From: Saprospiraceae bacterium
Lineage (GTDB): Bacteria; Bacteroidota; Bacteroidia; Chitinophagales; Saprospiraceae
Reading direction: 5' to 3'
Length of the DNA stretch: 64,000 nucleotides
Assembly (NCBI GenBank): GCA_016714085.1
Contig: JADJNW010000004.1
Span: forward strand, 558,001 to 622,000
Positions within the stretch are counted from its first letter, which is position 1. Each line of letters starts with the position of its first letter. Shown piece after piece: positions 8,812 through 19,230 of this stretch. The translations under genes and the position numbers were made by a program. The notes beneath the pieces were generated by a model that worked only from the letters and a program-made list of their open reading frames with translations, made no database searches and was not told the origin of the DNA.

Positions 8812-10128
8812 ATGAATATAGCAGTCGTTGGTACCGGATATGTAGGATTGGTAACCGGTACATGCTTTGCCGAAACCGGCAACCACGTTATTTGCGTGGA
8901 CATTAATGAAAAGAAAATCGCTCGCCTGCACAACGGCGAAATCCCAATTTTTGAACCCGGTCTTGATCTGCTTTTCGAGCGCAATACCCGCCAGGGACGA
9001 TTGAAATTTACCATTGATCTTGCCGAGGGTATAAAGAATGCGGAGGTAATTTTCCTGGCATTACCTACACCGCCAGGCGAAGATGGTTCAGCCGATCTCT
9101 CTTATATCTTGGGCGTTGCGGAGCAGTTATCAGGCATAATTACCGATTATAAAGTTATTATAGACAAAAGCACGGTGCCAGTGGGTACTGCTGAGAAGGT
9201 GCACGCTATAATGGCGAAAAAGTTGGACGAGTCGCTTTTTGATGTTGTATCGAACCCTGAGTTTCTTCGCGAAGGGGTAGCCGTAGAAGATTTTATGAAG
9301 CCGGATCGGGTAGTGATTGGTACGAGTTCTGATCGTGCTCAGCGCGTGATGCGCGAACTGTACGAGCCTTTTGTGCGTCAGGGCAATCCGATTATCTTCA
9401 TGGATGAGCGTTCGGCAGAAATGACTAAATATGCTGCCAATTCTTATCTTGCTACGCGTATTTCTTTTATGAATGAAATTGCCAATTTGTGCGAACTTGC
9501 CGGTGCGAATGTGGATATGGTGCGAATGGGCATGGGTAGTGATTCGCGCATTGGTAAACGCTTCTTGTTTCCTGGCGTAGGTTACGGCGGTAGTTGTTTT
9601 CCAAAAGACGTGCAGGCTTTGGCCAAAACCGCAGGCGAATTTGCGTATGATTTCAAAATTTTGAAGTCGGTGATGAATGTGAATGACAGGCAACGCTATG
9701 TATTGGCAAAAAAGATTAAAGCTTTTTTTAATAACGATGTAAAGGGTAAAACGATCGCAATGTGGGGATTGGCCTTCAAACCCAATACCGACGATATCCG
9801 CGAAGCGCCAGCCTTATATATCATTGATGAATTGCTCGAAGCGGGTGCGATGGTCAGAGCTTTTGATCCAGAGGCAATGGAGAATGTCAAAGCTATTTAT
9901 GGGGATCGTGTTCAATTTACAAGCGATCAATACGAAGCGCTCATCGGTGCGGATGTGCTGGCCATTGTGACCGAATGGAATATCTTTCGTACCCCCAGCT
10001 TTAAGGTGATGAGGCAATTGCTCAAGACCCCTGCGATATTTGATGGTCGCAATTTATATGATCTGGATCGGATGGCGGATGAAGGATTTTATTATGAAAG
10101 TATTGGTAGGGAAGTGATTAAAGTGTGA
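8812..10128 (+). CDS. ugd: UDP-glucose 6-dehydrogenase
   Basis: A 438-residue protein starting at 8812, where the Rossmann motif GTGYVG falls at residues 7-12; an in-frame upstream ATG at 8785 would add nine residues and is less likely. The central and C-terminal UDPGDH domains are complete. The catalytic cysteine is in GVGYGGSCFPKD (Cys262) and the conserved lysine is in EMTKYAANSYLA (Lys206). The enzyme oxidises UDP-glucose to UDP-glucuronate with two NAD+, feeding exopolysaccharide or LPS sugars. It is monocistronic, followed by a perfect hairpin and a convergent gene. Confidence 0.95.
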   Translation: MNIAVVGTGYVGLVTGTCFAETGNHVICVDINEKKIARLHNGEIPIFEPGLDLLFERNTRQGRLKFTIDLAEGIKNAEVIFLALPTPPGEDGSADLSYILGVAEQLSGIITDYKVIIDKSTVPVGTAEKVHAIMAKKLDESLFDVVSNPEFLREGVAVEDFMKPDRVVIGTSSDRAQRVMRELYEPFVRQGNPIIFMDERSAEMTKYAANSYLATRISFMNEIANLCELAGANVDMVRMGMGSDSRIGKRFLFPGVGYGGSCFPKDVQALAKTAGEFAYDFKILKSVMNVNDRQRYVLAKKIKAFFNNDVKGKTIAMWGLAFKPNTDDIREAPALYIIDELLEAGAMVRAFDPEAMENVKAIYGDRVQFTSDQYEALIGADVLAIVTEWNIFRTPSFKVMRQLLKTPAIFDGRNLYDLDRMADEGFYYESIGREVIKV

Positions 10129-10133
10129 GGTAT

Positions 10134-10178
10134 GAAATGAGAAATTTGAAATATCCGTTATTTCAAATTTCTCATTTC
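10134..10178. terminator. Perfect 20-bp inverted repeat between convergent genes
   Basis: The left arm GAAATGAGAAATTTGAAATA (10134-10153) is fully complementary to 10159-10178, with a 5-base loop. It lies between the stop codons of ugd (plus strand) and the minus-strand gene ending at 10190, so a bidirectional terminator role is likely. There is no long U tract. The arms are built of low-complexity words like the other intergenic palindromes here. Confidence 0.6.
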
Positions 10179-10189
10179 AAATTTCTTAT

Positions 10190-10621
10190 TTACTTCACCT
10201 CTTCCACATCATAAATAAAATAATTGGTGTCGCCTTGCCAGGGCATAGCTTTGTAGCGCTCTTTATAATGGAGTTTCACTTGCTTGCCCTCGTGTTGCTG
10301 GAGTTCTTTATAGATGTCGTTTTTCAAGACAGAAAAATCCCAGATATTCCCAACTACGCCCCCTGATTGCGGATTGGACTGAAAACCGCCAAGATTGAGT
10401 TGCCCTTCATACGTCTTGAAAACAACGCCTTTCTTGGAGATTTTAATCAGCGTACCAGCGCGTGTCCCTTCGCTGAATGTCCAACTCATCACCCAAAGAT
10501 AACCAACAGCGCCAATAACCGCCAGTATAGAGATACCCAGCAAAATGCGCTTGGTGCCGCGACAGGTTTTTTTGACGATTTCCTCTGCGCCTTCTTTTAC
10601 AACTTGACCAAATTCGCTCAT
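10190..10621 (-). CDS. Conserved single-pass membrane protein
   Basis: A 143-residue protein. It has a short cytoplasmic N-terminus, one transmembrane helix at about residues 26-48 (LLGISILAVIGAVGYLWVM) and a C-terminal extracytoplasmic domain with the conserved-looking SEGTRAGTLIKISKKG and KTYEGQLNLGG stretches. Such proteins recur in Bacteroidota, but I know of no experimentally assigned function and see no enzyme motif. It stands alone, convergent to ugd. Confidence 0.6.
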   Translation of the reverse strand: MSEFGQVVKEGAEEIVKKTCRGTKRILLGISILAVIGAVGYLWVMSWTFSEGTRAGTLIKISKKGVVFKTYEGQLNLGGFQSNPQSGGVVGNIWDFSVLKNDIYKELQQHEGKQVKLHYKERYKAMPWQGDTNYFIYDVEEVK

Positions 10622-10721
10622 GTTTTTTGGATTTTCACCTTTAAAATTAAATAAAATGATTGATTAGATTATAATATCGATGTTATATTTATAAATATTA
10701 TCTAATTATCCTATAACCCCA

Positions 10722-11282
10722 TCACCCAACCTTCCATTTAATATTACAACCACCGCTTGGATATTGGGTTTCACTCACCGATTCACCTGCTAATACTGCA
10801 TCTAATGCTGCGCGCAAATCTTTACCTGTCAAGGGGTTATCGTTTTTGGGGCGGGCATCGTCCAGACGACCACGATACACTAATATTAAATCTTTATCAA
10901 ATACATAAAAATCAGGGGTACAGGCCGCATCATACGCGCGCGCAATTTCTTGTGTCTCATCGTATAAATAAGGAAAAGGATAGCCGACTTCGGCAGCATG
11001 AATTTTCATTTTATCCGGCCCATCCTGGGGATAATTTTCTGCATCATTCGAGCTAATGCCAACAAAACCAACGCCTTTGGCTTGATAATCTTTGGCGACG
11101 TGCACGATTTCGGGGTTGACGTGAATGACATAAGGGCAGTGATTGCACAAAAACATGATTACGGTTGCTTTATCGGATGCAATATCTTTTAAGCTAATAT
11201 GTTTGCCGGAAACGGTGTCCGGGAGTGTGAAATCAGGTGCTTTGGTGCCCAGTTCGAGCATAGTAGATTCGGTGAAAGCCAT
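10722..11282 (-). CDS. Redoxin-family thiol protein (AhpC/TSA-like)
   Basis: A 186-residue thioredoxin-fold protein without a signal peptide. APDFTLPDT near residues 15-23 is typical of redoxins. The active site is FLCNHCPYV, with Cys46 and Cys49 in a CxxC arrangement and the HCPYV signature of the PRX-like-1 subfamily. The cis-Pro loop is ACTPDFYVFD. It probably reduces peroxides or disulfides in the cytoplasm; the exact partner is unknown. The frame is intact. Confidence 0.85.
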   Translation of the reverse strand: MAFTESTMLELGTKAPDFTLPDTVSGKHISLKDIASDKATVIMFLCNHCPYVIHVNPEIVHVAKDYQAKGVGFVGISSNDAENYPQDGPDKMKIHAAEVGYPFPYLYDETQEIARAYDAACTPDFYVFDKDLILVYRGRLDDARPKNDNPLTGKDLRAALDAVLAGESVSETQYPSGGCNIKWKVG

Positions 11283-11284
11283 AA

Positions 11285-11330
11285 TTTAGTTATAAGTTTA
11301 AGGTTTGAAGTTGCAAGTTTCAAGTTTGAC
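11285..11330. repeat. Low-complexity AAGTTT/AAGGTTTG word repeat
   Basis: Degenerate tandem words (AAGTTTAAGG, TTTGAAGTTGCAAGTTTC) directly upstream of the redoxin start. Same type as 4776-4870. Confidence 0.45.
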
Positions 11331-11379
11331 AGTTCACTTCTTCTACAAATCCTACGACTGATTGGTTCAAAGATTGGAA

Positions 11380-13127
11380 TTACATTTTTATAAAAGGGAC
11401 GGATTTAATTTGCACATTAGCGCTGGTACTTGCTTTTAGCCAATAAATGCCTTTGGGTAAATGCGCCATTGTAAAAAAAATATCATGTTTTCCTGTGTTT
11501 AAATTTCCTTGAAAGATAGATTTGACAAGTCTTCCGGCATTATCGTATAATATTATTGTAATATTTTCATTTTGCAATAAGTGTATATTAATAAGAGCAT
11601 TTTCATGAACTGGATTTTGCTGCAAAGCTATTTGCAAAGTCAATAAATCCGGGCCTTTTACAGCGGTTGTTTGCTCCGTTTGTATCAAACCGTTGCGCGT
11701 ATTATTACCTTTATAAGTATTCCAAAGTACGCGATCCGGGCTGTAAGGAACATTCAAATTATAAACATTCAAATAAGTAGAATCGCCACCGGGCATGCCT
11801 TGTGTGTAAGAAAGCACCGTCAAATCCATCATGCCATCGCCATTTACGTCGCCAACATTCGCGCCATTCATAAGCGTCCAGCCGCGCGGGCGCAGCGGGA
11901 AACCTTCTACCTGGCCCGTCCCGTCAAGATTATAAGCATGAATAAAACCATAGCCATCCGAGCCCAATAAATTGCTTCCGAAAATTACTTCCATCTTGCC
12001 GTCATCGTCTACATCCGCAACGGAAATAATGCCTTCCTGCCCGCCAGACTCCACGATTGGAAAGCCTTCCAGGCTATTTGCATCTTTATCCCAACCAAAA
12101 ATTACATTGCCTGCATTAAGCCCAATCGGGCGACTCATCATAATAGCATTATATTCATCAAATTTTATAATCGAAGGCGTACTGAATGTCCAATTCCCAT
12201 CGGGTACTGGTATCGGCCAGCCACTTCGAAAGCTGCCATCATGTTGTAATACAAAGAATTGCGGCACATTCCCATGCGTCGCGCCCACGATTTCTTTTTT
12301 GCCATCCTGGTCTAAGTCAATAATGACAGGCGATTGATAGCTATAGCGCTGCCCATTGGGATTTGTAATTTGTTTCTTGACTTGTCCATTCAGATTTAAA
12401 ATATAAAAAGATTCGGTAGAAGCGGCCATAATTTCCATTTCACCATCACCATCCAAATCACCCACAGAGGGCGTCACTGCTGGGGTTCGATCTAATGTAT
12501 AAGGAAAAAATTGATTATAAGATTGCCCGTTCAATTTTATAATATGAATACGCCCTGCGGGAGCGACTCGCTCACAGGCAATGATTTCCCAAGCACCGTC
12601 GTTATTGACATCTGCCAATGCAGGCGCAAGCAGCATCCAGTTATTATTAAAATTCAAAGGAAAATTGGGGAAATCCTGTCCATTTTTATCCAAAAGATAT
12701 AATCTGCCGGATTCATTTGTTCCGCCCGTCAATTGCACAATTTCAGGAAGCCCGTCATTATTCATATCCGCTACCGAAGGCGGGTAGATCGCTATGCCCG
12801 TCAAGGGTTTCGACCAAAGTAAAGTATCATTTTTATAAGCAAAAAGCGTTCGGTTCGTTGCTAAAAGAATTTCTTCAATGCCATCGCCCGTGAGGTCGGC
12901 CAGTGTTACATTTCGGAAGTTTTTAAAAGCAGAATGCGCAGTTGTAACTTTCGGAAAACCAGGTAATTGTGAAAAATTATTTTCACGAGATGTAATAATA
13001 TCAGGAATATTAGTTTGTTCAATTTTAATTGTGAAGTCCTCTTGTACAATAGCGCGTTGCATTTGAGCTTGCAGCCCAAAACTAAATAAATATTTATAAT
13101 AAAAACTAAATAAAAAAAATTCGGCAT
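11380..13127 (-). CDS. Secreted FG-GAP/VCBS repeat protein with T9SS sorting domain
   Basis: About 560 residues are open from 13062 down. Repeated DVNGDG/DLDGDG-type calcium-binding loops (for example DLTGDGIEEI, DMNNDGLPEI, DLDGDGEMEI, DVDDDGKMEV, DVNGDGMMDL) mark FG-GAP beta-propeller blades. The last 80 residues are a type A T9SS C-terminal domain (VYDNAGRLV-like ILYDNAGRLVKS, then LPKGIYWLKA). A signal peptide is missing from this frame, but ATG at 13127 opens one (MPNFF...GLQAQ) if one T is added to the 8-T run (13112-13119 on the plus strand). I therefore place the start at 13127 with a frameshift. The product should be exported to the surface or secreted; its ligand is unknown. Confidence 0.8.
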
Positions 13128-14024
13128 AGAATTAATTTTGAAATCATCAAAAATACAGAAAACGGTTAAAGGGGTTCTTTTGAAGCATTCCTGGTTGATG
13201 CCCAGTACATATTTCTTTACAATCCCAATAGATTTAGCTGTTTCAGACCCTTTAAATCCTTGAATCATTTCGTTTTTGAGCTCCTCTTTTGCTAAAAGCG
13301 TCAATTTTTTTGAAACCGGCATATACGACCAATGCCATTTTTCTTCATTATAACCATCAGGACGGTCAGCACCTTTTGGCGAATAGGGCTGGCAATAGCC
13401 GTACTCATGCGCGTGTGCGCGTAGCCATTCATAGACTTTTTTGCCTTCGCCTGACAGGAAATGCCTGTCGTTCAAATTGTTCAAATCAATATCCGTACCC
13501 CAATGGTGGCGCGAAGAGCCGGGCATGGAGCTGTATTCCAGGATTTTCAGTGCGCGTTGTCGCGAATCCGCAATCGTTTTGGAAATATCTTCGTCATCCA
13601 CGAGCCGAGCGCCTGTCCACTTGGCTTCCCAGATGCCTTTTTGCGATTCAAAATTGCGGGTAGCAGAGATAATCGTGAGTTGGATGCTGTCTTTCAAAGC
13701 CGCAGCGTGCATACGTTTAAAGGCCTCGTAAGCGTCTTTGCGCAAAAAACGCTCGCCATTATCGGCATATTTGGCATCAATACGAGTAAAATCAGGGTGT
13801 TTGGCGGGATCAAATTTCCCCATCAAATATTCAATCGTAAAATCCTCGCTCAACGAAGGGCTTTGGTTGATGCGGAGCGGTTCTTCTTCAGTTTTGCGTT
13901 CTTCGAGTTCTACTGTTTCTATATTTTTATCAGGAATATCAAGTGTATCTTTTTGATTATCAGTTTGTTTACAATTGGAAAAAGTAAGCGCCAAAAATGG
14001 CAAAATCATATATAGTAATTTCAT
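12906..14024 (-). CDS. M15/VanY-type D-alanyl-D-alanine carboxypeptidase lipoprotein
   Basis: A lipoprotein signal with Cys18 (LTFSNC) is followed by a spacer and a VanY-like peptidase domain at about residues 60-270. The zinc site is visible: SRHHWGTDID (His173, Asp180) and KWHWSY (His231). It should trim D-Ala from peptidoglycan peptides. The family-typical end, YVLGINQECF, is reached near 13180. The open frame then runs on for about 90 odd residues into the next gene, which is unlikely to be native. One extra A in the AAAA run at about 13180 would end the protein near 13147. Both the extension and the overlap are probably artefacts of an indel. Confidence 0.8.
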   Translation of the reverse strand: MKLLYMILPFLALTFSNCKQTDNQKDTLDIPDKNIETVELEERKTEEEPLRINQSPSLSEDFTIEYLMGKFDPAKHPDFTRIDAKYADNGERFLRKDAYEAFKRMHAAALKDSIQLTIISATRNFESQKGIWEAKWTGARLVDDEDISKTIADSRQRALKILEYSSMPGSSRHHWGTDIDLNNLNDRHFLSGEGKKVYEWLRAHAHEYGYCQPYSPKGADRPDGYNEEKWHWSYMPVSKKLTLLAKEELKNEMIQGFKGSETAKSIGIVKKYVLGINQECFKRTPLTVFCIFDDFKINSMPNFFYLVFIINIYLVLGCKLKCNALLYKRTSQLKLNKLIFLILLHLVKIIFHNYLVFRKLQLRILLLKTSEM

Positions 14025-14084
14025 AATTTTTAATTTGTAATGGAGATGACATCTTGCAAAGACGCCACCTCCAAATATTACATT

Positions 14085-14465
14085 TTAATGGTGGCACTTT
14101 TCCATAATCTCATGGAAACGATCGTGCAATGCGAAAATTGCTTGCTTCACCGCTTCTTCCGACTTGCCTTTTTTCACCATTTTATCCAAAGCTTTGGATT
14201 CTTTGGTGAGCAATGCCAGGCTTTTCTTGATGTCTGGCTTGTCAAATTGAGTAGGAAAGGTTGACTTTTTCCAGGCTTGCGCTTTTTGTACCAACTCGCC
14301 GGAGCGCGTCATTACTGGCTTCAAGTCGCCTTCCTCCGCAGGGTGGAAAGTCGCTGCCATGATGGAATGATACTCGTCCATTTCCTTCCATTCATCTGCT
14401 TGTGCTTGCGCTGCGAAAGCGCCTAATAGAAGTGCCATTGCAATTAATAAACCCTTCATTTTCAT
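14085..14465 (-). CDS. Small periplasmic helical protein, unknown function
   Basis: A 126-residue protein with a clear signal peptide (MKMKGLL...AAQAQA). The mature part is helical, rich in Lys, Glu, Met and His, and ends in KCHH. It could be a four-helix bundle or metal-binding protein, but the CxxCH haem motif of cytochrome c' is absent. I do not recognise a family. The gene is followed by a VanY-type gene on the same strand, 60 bases downstream. Confidence 0.6.
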   Translation of the reverse strand: MKMKGLLIAMALLLGAFAAQAQADEWKEMDEYHSIMAATFHPAEEGDLKPVMTRSGELVQKAQAWKKSTFPTQFDKPDIKKSLALLTKESKALDKMVKKGKSEEAVKQAIFALHDRFHEIMEKCHH

Positions 14466-14537
14466 GATATTGATGTTAAATTTAGTGAATAAATTTGGTT
14501 TACAATTTGATATTGGGTAATAATATAGGGATCGTTT

Positions 14538-15956
14538 TTAATATTTAAACTCCATCTGTTCAGAAGGATAACTAAATAAACATTTTTCTTTAATTAAAGC
14601 CGATACTTTCGGAGGTACCATATTTTCCCAACCGGTTTCACCTTGTTGCACCATATGTAATATTTCTTTCGAAAAAATATGTAAAATGCTCAAATCAAAG
14701 TCCGAAATATCTACAATTTGCTTGTTATCAAGTAAATGTTGGTATAAAAATTTTACACCTTCGGGAAGCGGCAGATTCTGAGCCGTCATCAACTCGTCGC
14801 TTCCTTCCTGCATCGCCGGGTACACATAAAAACGCACGATGCGCGTGAATAATTCTCCAAAAGCAGTGAGCAAACTGCCATCGAGGTTATCATAATATTT
14901 TTTGTGAATGAGTTCCAATAATTCCCGCGACCCAAGCACCAAGCCCAGTTTCTGAATTCTGTAATCCGCGAGATAAGCGATCAAGCGTTGGTATTGCTGG
15001 CAATTCGACACCATCACCGTCTGCCCCAAAGCACTGAGCAAATCGGCGCGATCCAAAAAAATCTTTTTCATCCAGTTCGCCTTCGGCACTCAAATTATCA
15101 AGTGTAATTTCGGTGAGCAAAAACTTTTGCCGGAAGCTACTTCCGGGTCTTCCCGAAATTGCTGGTATCCTGATTTAATCATGTCCAGATTTACCAGCGT
15201 TGGCGGTCGGAAACTGCCACGCACAATCATCAAATGCCTTTTATACAAAAATTCGGAAGCGTGCAAAGGTTTACCATCTGGCCCGAAAATCGCCACATCG
15301 GTCAGTCCATTTTTCACCGAAAGCAAACTCAGCAAGCGATTGTCCACATGCTCAAAATCAGGCCCCGTAAGGCGAATCATATCGATCATCACGCGCTCGT
15401 GAAGCCCGTCCATCAAGGATTGGAGCATCACTTCAGGATTATCATTATAACGAAAACAAGCATGAATAAGGTTTACACCCAAAATGCCAATTGCCTGCTG
15501 TTGCAAGCGATTATCGTTATCCAGCATCCGCACATGAAGTACCAAATCATTGGTTTCGCCCTCCGCTTTTAATTGAAAGCGAATGCCCAGCCAGCCGTCG
15601 CCTTTCACGGTTCGGGAAAAATTGACCGCAGCGATTGTATCCGCAAAAACAAAAAAACTGGTATTCGGGCGTTCCTGGCGCAAGCGTGCGCCCATGAGAT
15701 CGTATTCGTGATCGAGCATTTTATACAAACGCGATTCGCAAACGTAGCGGCCACTGGGCTCCGGGCCATAGATTTGATCAGAATACACCTTATCATAAGC
15801 CGACATCGTCTTGGCAATCGTGCCTGCTGCACCACCCACCTGGAAAAAATAGCGCGCCACTTCCTGTCCGGCACCGATTTCAGCGAAAGTGCCGTAAATG
15901 CTATCATCGAGGTTGATTTCTAAAGCTTTTTGTTCGGTTTCTAATTGTTGGCGCAT
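14538..15956 (-). CDS. Conserved cytoplasmic protein of unknown function (two frameshifts)
   Basis: The start at 15956 gives MRQQLETEQKALEINLDDS, and the reading continues through YGTFAEIGAGQEVARYFFQVGG. The frame breaks at about 15115-15125 (after DPEVASGK) and again near 15058 (the A7 run in ATCCAAAAAAATC). The C-terminal part then runs from FLDRADLLSALGQTVMVS to the stop at 14538, for a total of about 472 residues. The sequence is well conserved in style and soluble, without signal peptide or membrane helix. I cannot assign an enzymatic activity from motifs. The two disruptions look like small indels rather than decay, because both flanks remain protein-like. Confidence 0.6.
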
Positions 15957-16230
15957 GATATGTTTGAAAGTTATATGTTGGAAGTTTAAGGTTTGGGGTT
16001 TAAGGTTATTTTTGAACAAATAAACTCCTTTTAGATCAGGAATATTTTGATTTAAAAATTCTATAATATGTTCTTGCATTGCGCAAAATGCTTTTCTGCA
16101 AAGATACGGAATTCTCCGCCGATATAAAATTAACCTTGATTTGCAATTATTAACCTTGATTTGGATGACTCTTGCCAACCATTGAAATAAAGACGCGTTC
16201 TTTATTCTTAGTATAACTAAAAAATTAGAC

Positions 16231-17350
16231 ATGAAAAAATTCTTCACCCGATCTTTATTTTTTACACTCTTTATTTTGCCGTCCTTGCTTTTGGCGCAGC
16301 GGCAGGTGACGATCAACGGTACGCTAGTCTCCGCCAAGGATAACAGTCCTGTGATTTATGCGCACGTCTATATTCCTAACACCACTTATGGCGTGTATAG
16401 CGACGATCGAGGAAATTTTTCTTTGGAAGCCAGGGTTTGGGAGTCTTTTGAATTGGTCATTTCTCATATTGAGCATGAAATTACAATTTTACAAATCAAT
16501 GATAATCAGGATAATATTCAATTGCAAACCACTCGTTTGCAAGCTAAAGCGTATGATTTAAAAGAGGTTGTCGTCACCGATGACAAGGATTGGAAAAAAA
16601 ATTATGAGCTTTTTGAACAAAATTTTATAGGCACTACGCCCCATGCAAATCAATGTAAAATTCTTAATAAATTGGTGCTCAATTTTAATTATGATAAAAA
16701 ACGAGTAAATTAACAGCTTGGGCTACGAGCCGCTTACCATCGAAAATCGAGATTTGGGTTATCGAATTCGCTACGATTTGGTGTTGTTTGAATTTGACAC
16801 ACAACGCGGAAACCTTATTTATAAAGGCTTTCCATTTTTTGAGCCCATAAAAGATGGAAAAAGGCGTCAGCAGCGTCGTTGGGACCGAAATCGGGAAGAA
16901 GCCTATCAAGGATCCATTATGCATTTTATTCGCAGTTTATATCATAATACTTTAAAAGAAGAGGGATTTGAATTAAGTGAAATAGTAAAAAAAGCGGAAC
17001 AATCCGGGAATGTTGTTATGATGCGCATGACCGAAGAACCCGTTCCTCGCGATACCGTCGTTTGCCCTGATGATACCGCAGAAGCCCTTCGTTTTCAGAT
17101 AGATAACCGCATACAGGTACGCTACACAGGCGAGTCGGAATCGACTGCTTATTTTGAACAACATCGTAGTATGATGCGCGCTGATGCGCAACGCGCCAAA
17201 TTTCAAACTTCCGGCATTACATTAAATGTTGATTTTATACGTATTTATAGCGACGGACAAGTGTATGATGGTGTGGATATGCTGATAGATGGTCATTTTG
17301 CCTGGGAAAAAATAGCAAGAATGCTGCCTTATGATTACGTTATGAAGTAA
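16231..17350 (+). CDS. Secreted CarboxypepD_reg-like protein (frameshifts near 16700-16727)
   Basis: A signal peptide (MKKFFTRSLF...LLLAQ) precedes a carboxypeptidase regulatory-like beta domain (residues 25-105: VTINGTLVSAKDNSPV, then GVYSDDRGNFSLE), common in Bacteroidota surface proteins. The first frame stops at 16713. The correct path appears to be a short stretch in a second frame (TSKLTAWATS), then a third frame from PLTIENRDLGYRIRYDL to the stop at 17350, so two small indels are present around the A6 run near 16696 and near 16727. The full length would be about 373 residues. Probable role at the outer membrane or periplasm; no substrate can be named. Confidence 0.65.
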
Positions 17351-17435
17351 TTATTAAGCAATTGATCATTTACCATTGATTATTTTATAGTGATTTGAAA
17401 ATTTTAAATAGAATTATTTATTTTAGAATGAATTA

Positions 17436-17951
17436 TTACATTTTAATAATCATATCGCTATAAGAATGCGTTAATAAGTCGGTTTCTTTAATATGAAGTA
17501 ACTGCATATAATATTCGCATTGGATTAATAATTCTTGTTCTGTTGTATCACCATTTTCAGCAATCGCCTCGATTTCTATAAAATGGCCCAATTTATTTAC
17601 ACGATCAATATGAAATTTTACATTATCAATAAAGAAGATAGCGCGGCGCTTATCCACTACCGCCAGCACGCCCAAAGCCTTTGTCAGTAAGGCTTTTAAA
17701 GAAGAATTTGGCTGGGATTGATATAATAATACCTCCGATTTTTTCGGGCCAGACTGATCAATTCTATTATAATGAATCAAGGCATTTTCAATATTGCCCT
17801 CGCGGAGCTTGAGTCGGCCCGTATTTACATTAAAATAAGTATCGATTTGATGATCTTCTCCAATGAAACGAGCTTTATTTTCTAATAATATCGCCCGGGC
17901 CTTTTCAGGATCGGCGCAGTGGGCCTTGATTTCTATATTCAATCGGTGCAT
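17436..17951 (-). CDS. CYTH-domain protein (class IV adenylate cyclase-like)
   Basis: The start is taken at ATG 17951 (MHRLNIEIKAHC), giving 171 residues. The CYTH signature ExExK appears here as the variant IEIKA at the N-terminus. Charged strands follow (TGRLKLREG, ALIHYNRID, KSEVLLYQ, RRAIFFIDNVKFHIDRV, GHFIEIEAIAE), as in CyaB/ThTPase-type tunnel enzymes. These bind triphosphates with divalent metal. Whether this one makes cAMP, hydrolyses thiamine triphosphate or does something else is not decidable here. The gene is isolated, and its neighbours give no clue. Confidence 0.75.
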   Translation of the reverse strand: MHRLNIEIKAHCADPEKARAILLENKARFIGEDHQIDTYFNVNTGRLKLREGNIENALIHYNRIDQSGPKKSEVLLYQSQPNSSLKALLTKALGVLAVVDKRRAIFFIDNVKFHIDRVNKLGHFIEIEAIAENGDTTEQELLIQCEYYMQLLHIKETDLLTHSYSDMIIKM

Positions 17952-18218
17952 CGTATTGAACAATTTAAGGTGTTCTGTTTTTAATGTAAAAAGCTTTGGC
18001 GAAGTGCTACGCTTTTTTCAAAACTGCAAATAAAATTTAAAAATCTTTAATGAAGTCTTATGCTAATTTTTTGCGGTTGCAAAATATTCATTCAATTAAC
18101 TCGTTTTAGGTAGCATATTCTTAGACCCCATTCAAAAATGATTTCCCCAGCCTAAGAGCGTAGCAGCGCTGCCATTATTCGTAAACACGATTCTTTAACC
18201 AAAAAAGTTTATACAATT

Positions 18219-19187
18219 ATGAATTCCCTGAAACTATCCTTCAGGAGCTTCGCGCTTCTGATAGCAGCTATCTTTTTGTTTGTAAGTTGCGACGATGATA
18301 ATAATTCTTCATCTGATGGCAATGTAAAATTTGAAATCACCGATGCACCGATTGATGATGCCAATATCGAAGGCGTTTTCGTGACGGTTACGTCTGTAAG
18401 GGTGGACGGTGAAGAAATCAGCAATTTTAATGGCAAACAAACCATTGACCTCATGGCTTACCAAAACGGCAAACTCAAAGGTTTGGGTTCTGCTGATCTG
18501 GCAGCCAGGGCTTACACCGATGTAGAATTGGTGCTCGATTTTGATAGCGATCAAAGCGGAAACGCGCCTGGTTGTTATGTGCTGACAGACGATGGCACAA
18601 AACACGCTCTGAAAAGCGCTGCCAATTTATCCAATACCATCAATGTGAACGGTAATTTTACTGTGCCGGAAAAAGGCTCAACAGAAATGGTACTCGACTT
18701 TGACATACGCAAAGCCATTACTTACAGGGCAAATAGTACAGCTTCTGAATATTCGTTTGTGACTGATAGCGAGTTGAATAGCACTACGCGTCTTGTAATG
18801 AAGTCCAACACTGGTAAAATCGAAGGTGATTGTATGACCGACCAAAGCCAGGAAGACCTCCGCATTGTGGTGTATGCCTACAAAAAAGGGACTTACAGCG
18901 CTACTGAAGCCCAACCACAAGGAACCAGCGGCATCCGCTTCAAGAATGCTGTGAGCAGCGCGGTCGTTGCTGATAATGGCACTTACACGCTTTCATTTCT
19001 GGAACAGGGGGACTACGAACTTCATTTTGTAGGATATGAAGATACCGACGCCGATGGACAAATGGAGCTAAAAGGTTCTTTGCTCTTAGACTTGCTCAGC
19101 AATGCCCTTGATTTGAATGACATCAGTGTTGGTGCGGGTGCTAGCGTTAGTGTCGATGTAGAAGTAAAAGGTATTTTGCCATTTTAA
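18219..19187 (+). CDS. DUF4382 lipoprotein
   Basis: A 322-residue lipoprotein with its lipobox Cys at about residue 24 (LFVSCDDD). Residues 35-175 match the DUF4382 pattern: KFEITDAPIDDANIEGVFVTV, then GKQTIDLMAYQNG, and a long LVLDFD strand. The C-terminal third has a second beta domain. Typical of surface-exposed or periplasmic proteins in Bacteroidota; the function is unknown. It ends 43 bases before the convergent antiporter gene. Confidence 0.75.
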   Translation: MNSLKLSFRSFALLIAAIFLFVSCDDDNNSSSDGNVKFEITDAPIDDANIEGVFVTVTSVRVDGEEISNFNGKQTIDLMAYQNGKLKGLGSADLAARAYTDVELVLDFDSDQSGNAPGCYVLTDDGTKHALKSAANLSNTINVNGNFTVPEKGSTEMVLDFDIRKAITYRANSTASEYSFVTDSELNSTTRLVMKSNTGKIEGDCMTDQSQEDLRIVVYAYKKGTYSATEAQPQGTSGIRFKNAVSSAVVADNGTYTLSFLEQGDYELHFVGYEDTDADGQMELKGSLLLDLLSNALDLNDISVGAGASVSVDVEVKGILPF

Positions 19188-19230
19188 AATCCAATAATCA
19201 TCTATGACCTTGCCCTCGTGAGCATTCGGC

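Noticed and set aside
10134..10178. Insertion-sequence terminal repeats suggested by the perfect 20-bp inverted repeat.
   Set aside because: The arms are separated by five bases only and enclose no gene, so a hairpin or terminator is the simpler reading.
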